DNA of 64,000 nt from CALKAL01 sp051846895 (GTDB lineage Bacteria; Bacillota; Bacilli; Bacillales; Alkalibacillaceae). Location of the stretch: the NCBI GenBank assembly GCA_051846895.1, contig JBPYCQ010000005.1:124001-188000 (forward strand), given 5' to 3'. This document shows positions 34,107 through 43,230 of this stretch, one piece after another. The number at the start of each line of letters is the position of its first letter. Positions within the stretch are counted from its first letter, which is position 1. The position numbers and the translations under genes were made by a program. A model generated the notes under the pieces. The model did not search any database and was not told the DNA's origin. It saw only the letters and a list, made by a program, of their open reading frames with translations.

Positions 34107-34670
34107 TTAGTGAGTTTGGCGCTCATCAATGCCTTTCCACTCACTTGCTAACATACCATACACAACATGATCAACGAAATGATCGTACAGCCACTCACCT
34201 TGTCGGATGCGCCCTTCTTGAACAAACCCTAAACGCTCAGGGATGGCTCGACTTTTTAAATTCCCTTCAGCAGCACGAATATCCACCTTATTAAGCTTAA
34301 GTTCGTTAAAAGCATAATCTGTTAACGTCTGAACAGCGCGTGTCATAATTCCGTGCCCCTGAAATCCTTCTCCAAGCCAATATCCGATGTAAGCAATCTG
34401 GTTCGTCCAATCAATTGAATTATAGCCAATCACACCCGCAATTTTCCCTTTATATAAAATGACACAGTTCAACCCACGGCTTTCTGCGTACTCTTTTTTA
34501 CAATGCCGAATAAAATTTAACGTATCTACTATTTTTGTCGTACTATCAAGCCAAGGGAGCCACTCTCGTAAATGATCCCGAGATTGATTTGTTAATTGAA
34601 AAAGCTCTTCAGCATCCCCAGTGTCAATTAAACGCAATTGTAAATCATGATCGATTTGTTTTGTGAACAT
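34107..34670 (-). CDS. GNAT acetyltransferase, RimJ/RimL type
   Basis: The 187-residue protein has the GNAT fold order: GVIGYNSIDW, then YIGYWLGEGFQGHGIMTRAV with the acetyl-CoA loop (Q/R-x-x-G-x-G/A as FQGHGI), then LKLNKVDIRAAEGNLKSRAIPERLGF. This is the pattern of ribosomal-protein serine acetyltransferases such as RimL and YdaF. Target here is unknown. It lies 17 bases downstream of the DctB-like gene on the same strand and may be read through from it. Confidence 0.85.
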   Translation of the reverse strand: MFTKQIDHDLQLRLIDTGDAEELFQLTNQSRDHLREWLPWLDSTTKIVDTLNFIRHCKKEYAESRGLNCVILYKGKIAGVIGYNSIDWTNQIAYIGYWLGEGFQGHGIMTRAVQTLTDYAFNELKLNKVDIRAAEGNLKSRAIPERLGFVQEGRIRQGEWLYDHFVDHVVYGMLASEWKGIDERQTH

Positions 34671-34687
34671 ATGATTCTCTCCATTTC

Positions 34688-35746
34688 TTAGTAGTCAAAT
34701 TCTTCTTGGATCCTATAAACTTCCTGCATTAATTCATCTCCAATAATGGATGAAAACTTTGTGTAAACACTTCTAAGTTTATTTTTCCATTTCTCCTGTT
34801 GTTCTACAGATAATATATTAAAATGAATATTTCCTAAAAGCTTTAATTCGCGTGTTTGCTCGTCATTGATTTCAATGGCATGACGTCGATTCCATTCAGT
34901 CACTTCATCGATTGCTTCACTGATGGCACTCTTTAAATCCGTCGGTAAACTTTCCCAGAAGTCTCTGTTAATAAGTAAAACATAGCCTAAATATCCGTGA
35001 TTACTAAACGTTAAATATTGTTGATTTTCATAAAATTTCTTCGTGTAAATATTTGAAATAGTATTCTCTTGCCCTTCAACAAACTTCACTTCTAAATTTC
35101 GATATGTTTTATTAAAAGGGATGGCACTCGTACTAGCGCCTAACGTCTGAAATTGTTCAGCAATCACATCGCTTGGCATGATGCGAAAATGTGTATGAAC
35201 AAAATCATCTGGTTCAAGTAAAGGTTTCTCCGAATAAGTCATTTGCTTAAATCCGTTATACCAAAAAGTAATCGGAATGACATCAGCTTTGGCTAAATCA
35301 GAAAAAAGAATGTCTCTAATCTTTCCGTTATAAGCAGCATCAACGGCTTCATAATTTGGGAAAGCAAAAGGTAAATCAAGCACTTGCCATCTTGGATAGC
35401 GGTTTGTTAATTTAGAAGTTGCTGGGGCAATCATCTCTACTTTCCCTTCATTCACTGCTTCCCATTCATTATTATCGTTATATAAAACACCATTTGGATA
35501 AATTTCAACTTTAACAAGTCCATCCGTCTTACTGTCAACTATTTCTGCAAACTTCCTAACAGCCTCTCCTTTTGGTGATGCTTCTGAAACGACATGACTA
35601 AATCTGATAATATATTGATTATCCAACATCTCTTGTTCATCATCATAAATAACTGGTTGACGAAAGTTTGACAAATCAAAGCCAATAACTATAGCAAAAA
35701 GTAACCCAGCTAGGATGAAAGTTGAAATAAATAGGAACGTTCGCAT
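34688..35746 (-). CDS. dctB: DctP-family binding protein, DctB-like co-sensor
   Basis: The 352-residue protein has a hydrophobic N-terminal anchor (residues 2-23) with no lipobox cysteine. A TRAP DctP-type ligand domain follows (IIRFSHVVSEASPKGEAVRKFA, then FEIVPI-type strands, LEVKFVEGQENTISNIY and LGYVLLINRDFWESLP). No DctM/DctQ permease genes are nearby. It is divergent from a DctS/DctR-like two-component pair, as dctB is associated with dctSR in B. subtilis, where the binding protein helps sensing rather than transport. I infer that role here. Confidence 0.78.
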   Translation of the reverse strand: MRTFLFISTFILAGLLFAIVIGFDLSNFRQPVIYDDEQEMLDNQYIIRFSHVVSEASPKGEAVRKFAEIVDSKTDGLVKVEIYPNGVLYNDNNEWEAVNEGKVEMIAPATSKLTNRYPRWQVLDLPFAFPNYEAVDAAYNGKIRDILFSDLAKADVIPITFWYNGFKQMTYSEKPLLEPDDFVHTHFRIMPSDVIAEQFQTLGASTSAIPFNKTYRNLEVKFVEGQENTISNIYTKKFYENQQYLTFSNHGYLGYVLLINRDFWESLPTDLKSAISEAIDEVTEWNRRHAIEINDEQTRELKLLGNIHFNILSVEQQEKWKNKLRSVYTKFSSIIGDELMQEVYRIQEEFDY

Positions 35747-35846
35747 GAAATAATCACACCTGTTATAAAAATTATTTAGTGAAATAATAACATAAGCTTA
35801 TCACAAATTGTTATAATATTGTAAAAACTCATAAGGATGACAAGCG

Positions 35847-37460
35847 GTGGGATTAAAACAAATACCGATTAGACTAAAGATAACAATCTTAACATTTGGG
35901 GTCGTACTTTTCACCTTACTAATCAGTGGAATAATTTTATTAGGGAAAAGTATTCAAGCAAAAGAGGCTGATTTAGGTGAACGAGGATTAACGATTGGAC
36001 GACTAGTTGCTAATTTACCCGAAGTAAAAGAAAATTTATCCGCTTCAGACGGCTTTGAAGCAATTAACCAAATGGTTGATCAAATTCGATCAGTCAATGA
36101 TACAGACTACATTGTCGTACTTAATATGAACCGAATTCGATACTCACATCCAGTTGTTGAGAAATTAGGAACGATTTCAAGTGGACAAGATGAAGGGGCG
36201 GCTTTTGCCGAACATAGTTATTACACAAAGGCACAAGGGGAAGTTGGTACAGTCATTCGCTCGTTTGTTCCAATTATGGATGATTCCCACGAACAAATTG
36301 GAGTCGTCATAGTAGGTAATATGTTACCGACTGTTTTTGAAATTATGAAATCATTCCAAAGTGAGATATTGCTTACGCTTTTAATAACTATATTATTTGG
36401 GATTATTGGATCGTGGCTATTAGCTAGACATGTTAAAGACCAAACATTCCAATTAGAGCCACATGAAATTGCTCGATTACTTAATGAACGTACAGCTATT
36501 TTTCAAGCCATGAATGAAGGTGTCATCGCTGTTGACCGTGACCACCATATAGCTGTATTTAATGAAGAAGCTAAGAAGCTATTAAATATGAATGATAAGT
36601 TAATTGGAAAAAGTGTAGAAGATATTCAAGAAAAAGAGATTAGACATTTTTTACAAGATAAAAGTGAACTTGATAATGAAATCATTCTTATAAAAGATAA
36701 ACATTTCTTAACGAGCCGTGTACCTATTTATATTCAAGGGGAAGAAGTTGGTACGCTTACGGTTTTTATGGATCATACAGAAATGACAAAGATGGCAGAA
36801 GAATTATCAGGAGTCAAAGCATTTGTCGATGCATTAAGAGTTCAAAATCATGAACATATGAATAAACTTCATACTATCGCAGGGCTTATACAGTTAGATC
36901 AAAAGGATCGCGCATTAAATTATGTGTTTGAAACAACTGAAGAGCAGAAAAAAATATCAAGTTTTTTAACGAAAAATATTCTCGACTACAGTGTTGCTGG
37001 TCTGCTCATAAGTAAAATTCAAAGAGGAAAAGAACTAGGCATAGAAGTCATCATTGACCCACATACGAAACTATTAAGCTACCCGGAAAAGCTTGAGAGG
37101 AATGATTTCGTTATATTAATTGGAAATTTAATAGAGAATGCTTTTGAAGCTTTAATCGGCAAAGATGAAGTAAAAAAAGTAATCAACGTATCAATCAATC
37201 AGAACGGGGATTATTTACAACTAACGGTCAAAGATAATGGAAAAGGGATGACTGAACAGACGATCGATAAAATTTTTACAAAAGGCTTTACTACAAAAGA
37301 TAAAAAAGGCTCTGGTATTGGATTGTACCTCATTCAAAAAGTTGTTGAAAAGGCTCATGGCTATGTACAAGTAGATAGTACAGTTGGAGAAGGGACATGC
37401 ATTACGATAAACTTACCGATAAAGGCGGGGGAATATGATGTCAATGTTAGACAAATTTAA
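35847..37460 (+). CDS. dctS: DctS/CitA-type sensor histidine kinase
   Basis: A GTG start follows AAGGATGACAAGC. The 537-residue kinase has two membrane helices (about 12-32 and 172-192) around an extracytoplasmic PAS-like sensor of the carboxylate family (DTDYIVVLNMNRIRYSHP). It continues with a cytoplasmic PAS domain, a SpoOB-type H-box (VQNHEHMNKLHTIAGL, near 335) and a HATPase with DNGKGM and GSGIGLYLIQ. Such kinases sense citrate, malate, fumarate or succinate. It overlaps the regulator gene by 26 bases. Confidence 0.88.
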   Translation: MGLKQIPIRLKITILTFGVVLFTLLISGIILLGKSIQAKEADLGERGLTIGRLVANLPEVKENLSASDGFEAINQMVDQIRSVNDTDYIVVLNMNRIRYSHPVVEKLGTISSGQDEGAAFAEHSYYTKAQGEVGTVIRSFVPIMDDSHEQIGVVIVGNMLPTVFEIMKSFQSEILLTLLITILFGIIGSWLLARHVKDQTFQLEPHEIARLLNERTAIFQAMNEGVIAVDRDHHIAVFNEEAKKLLNMNDKLIGKSVEDIQEKEIRHFLQDKSELDNEIILIKDKHFLTSRVPIYIQGEEVGTLTVFMDHTEMTKMAEELSGVKAFVDALRVQNHEHMNKLHTIAGLIQLDQKDRALNYVFETTEEQKKISSFLTKNILDYSVAGLLISKIQRGKELGIEVIIDPHTKLLSYPEKLERNDFVILIGNLIENAFEALIGKDEVKKVINVSINQNGDYLQLTVKDNGKGMTEQTIDKIFTKGFTTKDKKGSGIGLYLIQKVVEKAHGYVQVDSTVGEGTCITINLPIKAGEYDVNVRQI

Positions 37461-38142
37461 TGTGCTTTTAATAGAAGATGACCCAATGGTACAAGAAGTA
37501 AATCGTAATTTTATTGAACAAGTATCTGGATTTGAAGTCATTTCGACGGCTAATAACGGAAAAGACGGACTTGAACAAGCAAAGGAATTGAAGCCTGACC
37601 TTGTTATTTTAGATATTTACATGCCGGAATTAGATGGCGTTGAGACACTTCAAAGTTTTCGGAAATTAGAGTTTGATATTGACGTCATAGTCATCACAGC
37701 CGCTAACGATCGAGAAACGATACGAAAGATGTTTCAATACGGTGTCGTCGATTACGTTATTAAACCTTTTAAATTTGAACGTTTAAAAAGGGCCTTACAA
37801 GACTATAAAGCTTTTAAACAAAAATTAATGGCCTATGAACGTGTTGATCAATCAGAACTTGATCAATTAGTTAAATTAAATTTAGATGAACAAAATGAAG
37901 AAACTCTAATTGACGAAGAGCTGCCAAAAGGATTAAATGAACAGACATTAAAAGAAGTGATTGATTTTCTTTTAAAACAAGATGAAGCGGTATCAGCAGA
38001 AAAAGCAGCAGAAGCAATCGGAATTGCCCGTGTAACAGCCCGTAGATATTTAGAGTATTTACAAAGTACCGGTAAGGTTAAATTAGACTTACAATATGGT
38101 ACAGTCGGACGTCCCTTAAACCGCTATATATTAGCAAATTAA
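37435..38142 (+). CDS. dctR: DctR/CitT-type response regulator
   Basis: The 235-residue protein has a receiver domain with acidic pair DD near 15, phospho-acceptor D60 in LVILDIYMPELDG and the lysine of VIKPFKFERL. A C-terminal DNA-binding domain of the CitB/DcuR class follows, with helix-turn-helix SAEKAAEAIGIARVTARRYL. Several ATG codons stand together; 37435 or 37438 fits the GGGGGA ribosome site. It should activate the transporter genes that follow when the sensor binds ligand. Confidence 0.88.
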   Translation: MMSMLDKFNVLLIEDDPMVQEVNRNFIEQVSGFEVISTANNGKDGLEQAKELKPDLVILDIYMPELDGVETLQSFRKLEFDIDVIVITAANDRETIRKMFQYGVVDYVIKPFKFERLKRALQDYKAFKQKLMAYERVDQSELDQLVKLNLDEQNEETLIDEELPKGLNEQTLKEVIDFLLKQDEAVSAEKAAEAIGIARVTARRYLEYLQSTGKVKLDLQYGTVGRPLNRYILAN

Positions 38143-38210
38143 TTCAAAAACGCCCTCATGATAAAAAATGACCAAAATGTCCAATATGTACAAAATATTT
38201 AAATAATAAT

Positions 38211-38239
38211 TTGAAAGCGTTATCATAAAACAATAAAAT
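38211..38239 (+). promoter_or_regulatory. TRAP operon promoter with overlapping cre site
   Basis: TTGAAA (38211-38216) and TAAAAT (38234-38239) are 17 bp apart. TGAAAGCGTTATCA (38212-38225) is a perfect match to the cre consensus TGWNANCGNTNNCA and covers the -35, predicting CcpA repression when sugar is plentiful. Confidence 0.75.
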
Positions 38240-38257
38240 CTATAGGGGGTATAGAAC

Positions 38258-39259
38258 ATGCGAAAGTCTTTATTATTTATTATAGTTTTATTGTTTACAA
38301 TGATTTTAGCGGCTTGTGGCTCAGATGATTCAAATGGTTCATCTGAAAATGGAGAAAAAGGTGATAGTAGTGCACAAGCGTTAGTATTTGGTACAGGGGG
38401 AACATCTGGTACTTACTATCCAATTGGTGGGGCTTTAAAGCCAATTTTTGAAGATAGTGAACATGTCTCAAACGTAACAGTTGAATCAACAGGAGCTTCG
38501 GTTGCGAATATCCAGAACATTAATGACGGATTAAACCAATTAGCGATTGTCATGAGTGACGTTGCTTATGATGCAGTTAACGGTACAGGTCAATTCGAAG
38601 GAAATAAAATTGAAATTGAAGCGATTGCCGGTATGTACCAAAACGTCGTTCAAGTAGTTGCAATGGCTGATAGTGGAATTGAAACAATTGAAGATTTAAA
38701 AGGTAAACGTGTAGGTGTAGGTAAAGTAGGTTCAGGTGTTGAGCAAAGTGCTAAGAAAGTACTTGAAGCAATGGACTTAACTTATGATGATTTATCTAGA
38801 GTAACACATACAGGTTATGCTGATAGTGTACAAGAAATGAAAAATGGTAACTTAGATGCGGCATTCTTTACTTCTGGAGTGCCAAACAGTAATATAACGG
38901 ATTTACAACAAACAAATGATATCGTTTTTGTTGAAATTAAAGGTGATGTTGCAGAACGTCTAATGGATATGTATCCATTCTATAAAGAATTTACAATCCC
39001 AGCAGGAAATGAAGCACAATATAATTTAGATGAAGATTTTAAAACAGTAGGAATTCAAAATATGATTATCACTTCCCCTGACGCTGATGAAGACCTAGTC
39101 TATGACTTGGCAAAACTTTATTATGAATACCTTGGAACAGACGAGGTCTCCGTCAGCGCATTAACACAACTTGGTCGAGACGAGATAGCAAAAGGCTTAG
39201 TTATTCCGCTTCATAAAGGAGCAGAAAAATATTATGAAGAACAAGGTATTTTAGAGTAA
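38258..39259 (+). CDS. TAXI-family TRAP transporter binding lipoprotein
   Basis: The 333-residue protein has a lipoprotein signal (MILAACGSDD, Cys at residue 20) and a low-complexity Ser/Gly/Glu linker. The TAXI family pattern follows: FGTGGTSGTYYPIGGALKPI, STGASVANIQNINDGLNQLA, and IEDLKGKRVGVGKVGSGVEQSA. It would capture a carboxylate, possibly glutamate, 2-oxoglutarate or a dicarboxylate, outside the cell and hand it to the fused permease two genes on. A cre site and the two-component system upstream suggest control by carbon source. Confidence 0.9.
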   Translation: MRKSLLFIIVLLFTMILAACGSDDSNGSSENGEKGDSSAQALVFGTGGTSGTYYPIGGALKPIFEDSEHVSNVTVESTGASVANIQNINDGLNQLAIVMSDVAYDAVNGTGQFEGNKIEIEAIAGMYQNVVQVVAMADSGIETIEDLKGKRVGVGKVGSGVEQSAKKVLEAMDLTYDDLSRVTHTGYADSVQEMKNGNLDAAFFTSGVPNSNITDLQQTNDIVFVEIKGDVAERLMDMYPFYKEFTIPAGNEAQYNLDEDFKTVGIQNMIITSPDADEDLVYDLAKLYYEYLGTDEVSVSALTQLGRDEIAKGLVIPLHKGAEKYYEEQGILE

Positions 39260-39308
39260 GGCTTAGATTAGGAGGAAAAGGGCATCATGACGGTGCCCTT
39301 TTTAAATC

Positions 39309-39797
39309 ATGAAAAGACGATTATTGCTTTCTATTTTTCTTATAATAGTGATTATTTGTTTAATAGTCATTGATTTCGAAGTATTAATAGTTGAATCTAA
39401 CGACGACATAGTTCATCTCATTAAGTTAGATGAGGATGAACCTTTTTCTATTCGTTGGATTCATTCTGTTGAAAAAGAAGAATGGGAAGAATATTTTGTT
39501 TTTAAAAAAGATGAATTGGTTATACAAAAAACAAGGTTTAAAACATTTGGTGCAGGAGTGCCGAATGATGCGGGTGAAAAGACATACATACGTGATGGCT
39601 GGGTTTATATGGATGACATTAACCAACCATTAGGAAAAACATTGTCTATACGTAGTGGACAGACGACGAATCATCGTATGTTTTATAAGGGGAAAGAATA
39701 TTCATTACCATACAGTGCGTCTCCTTATACTATAGCAAAAGATGACTGGTCGTTAATGAAGCTATCTTATTTTTACATAACTAGAATTGTGAGGTGA
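39309..39797 (+). CDS. DUF1850 protein associated with TAXI-TRAP transporters
   Basis: The 162-residue product has one N-terminal hydrophobic helix. A beta-rich domain follows with the family pattern FSIRWIHSVEKEEWEEYF, KTRFKTFGAGVPND and the final YFYITRIVR. DUF1850 genes usually lie between the binding protein and permease genes of TAXI systems, as here, and their function is not established. The stop is four bases before the permease start. Confidence 0.82.
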   Translation: MKRRLLLSIFLIIVIICLIVIDFEVLIVESNDDIVHLIKLDEDEPFSIRWIHSVEKEEWEEYFVFKKDELVIQKTRFKTFGAGVPNDAGEKTYIRDGWVYMDDINQPLGKTLSIRSGQTTNHRMFYKGKEYSLPYSASPYTIAKDDWSLMKLSYFYITRIVR

Positions 39798-39801
39798 GAC
39801 G

Positions 39802-41955
39802 ATGAGTGAAGAAAAGCAAGTAAGTGTTGAACAATATGATCGAGAAAGTAATACACGAAGCAATTTTCCGAAAATCATTGGTATTTTGATTACAATAATA
39901 GCTTGTGGCCTTGCGTTGTTCCATTTATACACGTCATACGCAGGCTCATTAGTTGATATTCAACAACGGAGTATCCATTTATACAGCTTAATGGCACTTG
40001 GTTTTTTACTTTATCCATTCATCAGGAAAGGTGACAAGACCAAACTACCAATCTATGACTACATCACGGCAGGCTTATCAATCGTTATTGGAATTTATAT
40101 GCTTTTTACCGCAGACCGTATTATATCTACTGGCGGACAAATAAATAATACAGATTTCATCGTCGGTATTTTGGTCATTCTATTATTACTAGATATTACA
40201 CGGCGAGTAACCGGCTGGGGGTTAACTTTACTTAGTCTAGGATTTTTAGTATACGGTTTTTACATCAAGCTTTCTATCTATCCTGATTTAAATATGGATA
40301 TTGTTTTAAAAGTTTCTAGACAAGTGATGTCACACTTAATTTTTATCACTGAAGGTGTGTTAGGAACTGCCATTGGTGTATCTGCTAGTTATATTATTTT
40401 ATTCATTTTGTTTGGAGCGTTTTTAACGAAATCAGGAATGGGCCAATTATTTAATGATTTAGCGATGGCAATTGCTGGGCATACGAAAGGTGGTCCAGCG
40501 AAAGTATCGGTTATTTCGAGTGGATTTTTAGGATCAATCAATGGATCAGCTATTGCAAACGTCGTGACTACTGGTGCATTTACAATCCCTTTAATGAAAA
40601 AAATTGGCTATCACCGGAATTTTGCAGGAGCCGTTGAATCGGCAGCAAGTGTCGGTGGACAAATATTACCTCCGATTATGGGGGCTGCAGCCTTTATTAT
40701 GGCAGAAAACTTAGGGATTCCATATACACAAGTTATTTTAGCAGGAATCATCCCAGCCTTAATCTTTTACTTAGGTATTTTATTACAAGTCCATTTCCGC
40801 GCGTCGAAAAAAGGTTTGCAAGGATTAGATCGTAAAGACCTTCCACGCGTAACAGATGTGTTGAAAGAACGTGGACATTTACTTATTCCGATGATCATTT
40901 TGTTATATTTATTGTTTTCAGGTAAAACACCGTTCTTTGCAGCGTTTTGGTCAATAATCGCAGCAATTATAATATCTGGCTCTAGAAAGATGCTCATGCT
41001 CATCGTTCCTGTTTCACTTTATTTAATATTCGAGCCACAAATAAAAGCTCTCTTTGGTGGGCCGGAGTTTAGTGTTCGTAGTGATTGGTATATCTTGTTA
41101 GGTATCGTCGTTGTACCTTTAATCATAAATCTCATTCGTAATCGAGCGAATTTGAGGGCAGAAGTCATTGACATCAAAGATTTCTTTGAGGCATTAGAAC
41201 AAGGGGCAAAGACGACGGTTCCAGTGGCTATCGCCTGTGGTGCAGTAGGAATTATCGTCGGGATTGCAACGTTAACAGGTGTTGCAATTGAGATTGCCAA
41301 CTCAATCGTAAGCTTAGGTGAAATGATTAGTAGCTCAACTATTCAGTTGATCATTACACTATTTTTAACGATGATCACATCTATTATTTTAGGGATGGGG
41401 TTACCAAGTATTCCAACATATATTATTACAAGTACGATGACCGCACCAATTTTACTACAATTACCTTTATTTAGAGAACTGGGCGGAACACCTGAAACAG
41501 CTGTATTTGTAGCTCATATGTTTGTCTTTTACTTCGGTATATTCGCGAACATCACACCACCAGTGGCTCTCGCCGCATTTGCCGGAGCGGGTATAAGTGG
41601 GGGAGATCCGAACAAGACAGGATTACAGGCGCTGAAGCTGGCTCTTGCAGGATTTATTGTTCCATTTATGTTCGTCTTCTCACATCAAATGCTATTAGTT
41701 GATGCGACATTTGGTAATGTGACGTTAATCTTATGCTCAGCCATTTTAGGGGTGTTTTTACTATCTATCTCTGCTGAAGGGTACTTGACCTCCCATATTC
41801 CGGTTTGGGCAAGAACGTTAGCCGCAGTTGGTGCTTTATTACTTATTTATCCTGGACTTATGACAGATGCGATTGGACTTCTTGCTTTAGCTGTTATCTT
41901 GTTTATAAACTATAAAAATAAATCTCAAACAAATATGTTACAAAAGGTGGGTTAA
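39802..41955 (+). CDS. TRAP transporter fused permease (4TM/12TM)
   Basis: The 717-residue membrane protein combines the small and large TRAP permease subunits in one chain. The first part has about four helices, then a long DctM-like part with signature segments LFGAFLTKSGMGQLFNDLA, GSINGSAIANVVTTGAFTIP, ESAASVGGQILPPIMGAAAF and ITPPVALAAFAGAGISGGDP. It drives import with a sodium or proton gradient together with the TAXI binding protein. RBS GAGGTGAG precedes the ATG. Confidence 0.93.
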   Translation: MSEEKQVSVEQYDRESNTRSNFPKIIGILITIIACGLALFHLYTSYAGSLVDIQQRSIHLYSLMALGFLLYPFIRKGDKTKLPIYDYITAGLSIVIGIYMLFTADRIISTGGQINNTDFIVGILVILLLLDITRRVTGWGLTLLSLGFLVYGFYIKLSIYPDLNMDIVLKVSRQVMSHLIFITEGVLGTAIGVSASYIILFILFGAFLTKSGMGQLFNDLAMAIAGHTKGGPAKVSVISSGFLGSINGSAIANVVTTGAFTIPLMKKIGYHRNFAGAVESAASVGGQILPPIMGAAAFIMAENLGIPYTQVILAGIIPALIFYLGILLQVHFRASKKGLQGLDRKDLPRVTDVLKERGHLLIPMIILLYLLFSGKTPFFAAFWSIIAAIIISGSRKMLMLIVPVSLYLIFEPQIKALFGGPEFSVRSDWYILLGIVVVPLIINLIRNRANLRAEVIDIKDFFEALEQGAKTTVPVAIACGAVGIIVGIATLTGVAIEIANSIVSLGEMISSSTIQLIITLFLTMITSIILGMGLPSIPTYIITSTMTAPILLQLPLFRELGGTPETAVFVAHMFVFYFGIFANITPPVALAAFAGAGISGGDPNKTGLQALKLALAGFIVPFMFVFSHQMLLVDATFGNVTLILCSAILGVFLLSISAEGYLTSHIPVWARTLAAVGALLLIYPGLMTDAIGLLALAVILFINYKNKSQTNMLQKVG

Positions 41956-41959
41956 ACCA

Positions 41960-42751
41960 ATGGACCTTAAGCTTGAAAATAAATCAGTCGTCGTCATGGC
42001 GGCGAGTAAAGGTTTAGGAAAAGCGACCGCTTTAGAATTTGCTAAAGAAGGCGCACGAGTATTTTTATCAAGCCGAAACGAAACAGAGCTTAAAAAAACG
42101 GTAGAGGAGATTCGCTTGGCTAGTGGGAATAACTATGTCAATTATGTCGTTTGTGACATAACAAAGCCTAATGATATAAAAGAGCTCATAACTCAAGTCG
42201 TGAAGGTCAACGGAACAGTCGATGTATTAATCAATAATGCAGGCGGCCCACCAGCAGGCACATTCGAAAAATTTTCGGATGACGATTGGCAGCGCGCTTT
42301 TGAATTAAACCTGTTAAGCTTTGTCCGTGCCATTCGCGAAGTGCTACCCTATATGAAACAACAGCAAAGTGGTAGAATCGTTAACTTCGCTTCATCGTCG
42401 ATTAAACAAACGATCGATAATTTGATCTTATCGAATACATTTCGAGCGGGAATCGTTGGACTGTCCAAAAGCTTATCACAGGAGCTTGCGAAAGATGGGA
42501 TTTTAATAAACACACTCGGACCCGGCAGAATTGCCACTGACCGCGTCGCTGAATTAGATGAAATTAATGCCAAGGCACAAGGAATGAGTGTCGAGCAACT
42601 CGAAGAAAAAAATAAAGCATTAATTCCAATGGGACGCTACGGAGAACCCGAAGAATTTGCACGTGTTGCCCTATTTCTAGCATCAGGTGCCAACACTTAT
42701 TTAACCGGCCAATCATTTGTCGTCGATGGCGGAATGGTCAAAGCGTTGTGA
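41960..42751 (+). CDS. SDR-fold protein lacking the canonical active site
   Basis: The 263-residue protein is a short-chain dehydrogenase by fold: NAGGPPAGTFEKFSDDDW, LLSFVRAIREVLPYM, GRIVNFASSS and a C-terminal YLTGQSFVVDGGM. The key residues differ. The nucleotide loop reads VVMAASKGLGKA instead of TGxxxGxG, and where Y-x-x-x-K is expected the sequence is SNTFRAGIVGLSK, so Ser and Arg replace Tyr and Lys. A known SDR-like subgroup annotated as ketoacyl reductase-like has such changes. It lies four bases after the TRAP permease and probably belongs to that operon. Confidence 0.85.
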   Translation: MDLKLENKSVVVMAASKGLGKATALEFAKEGARVFLSSRNETELKKTVEEIRLASGNNYVNYVVCDITKPNDIKELITQVVKVNGTVDVLINNAGGPPAGTFEKFSDDDWQRAFELNLLSFVRAIREVLPYMKQQQSGRIVNFASSSIKQTIDNLILSNTFRAGIVGLSKSLSQELAKDGILINTLGPGRIATDRVAELDEINAKAQGMSVEQLEEKNKALIPMGRYGEPEEFARVALFLASGANTYLTGQSFVVDGGMVKAL

Positions 42752-42758
42752 TGAATAG

Positions 42759-42796
42759 GTAAGGCGTTTAGGAAATTCCTAAACGCCTTATTTTTT
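42759..42796 (+). terminator. Terminator of the TRAP-SDR operon
   Basis: AAGGCGTTTAGGAA and TTCCTAAACGCCTT form a 14-bp stem with a very small loop, then ATTTTTTATT. Confidence 0.85.
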
Positions 42797-42816
42797 ATTG
42801 AACAGCCTCAAGACGT

Positions 42817-43173
42817 ATTTGTTCAAAGTTGTGCTGTGATTGTCCAAAGATGGGTTGTAATTGTTCAAAGTTGAGTTGTAATTGTTCAAATATGGGGTGT
42901 GTTTGTTCAAAGTTGAGTTGTGATTGTTCAAACCTAGGTTGTGATTGTCCAAAGTTGAGTTGTGATTGTTCAAAGATGAGTTGCGATTGTTTAAAGTAGG
43001 GCTACGATTGTTCAAAGATGGGGTGTGATTGTTCAAAGTTGAGTTGTAATTGTTCAAACCTAGGTTGTGATTGTCCAAAGTTGAGTTGCGATTGTTCAAA
43101 GCTGGGTTGCAATTGTTCAAAGTAGCGCTGTGATTGTTCAAACATGGGCTGTAATTGTCCAAACATCTCGCCT
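42817..43173. repeat. 21-bp tandem array, GATTGTTCAAA family (17 units)
   Basis: Seventeen consecutive 21-base units run without an indel. The left half of each (GATTGTTCAAA or GATTGTCCAAA) is nearly constant. The right half is drawn from a few types: GTTGAGTTGT, GATGGGTTGT, CCTAGGTTGT, GTAGCGCTGT, CATGGGCTGT. The array starts 20 bases after a terminator and ends before a convergent acetyltransferase. The minus strand is open across it (43162-42788), which is a by-product of a 7-codon period. Confidence 0.92.
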
Positions 43174-43230
43174 AGACATCTTAAAATGGACAATTACAAG
43201 CGAGGATTAGAAGAAGGTTTAAAATAATCT

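Noticed and set aside
42788..43162. Minus-strand frame of 124 codons (NNHNSTLNN-type repeats); similar frames at 44421-44675 and 8088-8285.
   Set aside because: Same reasoning: they exist only because of the 7-codon period; the 44421-44675 and 8088-8285 frames also run into terminators or gene ends.
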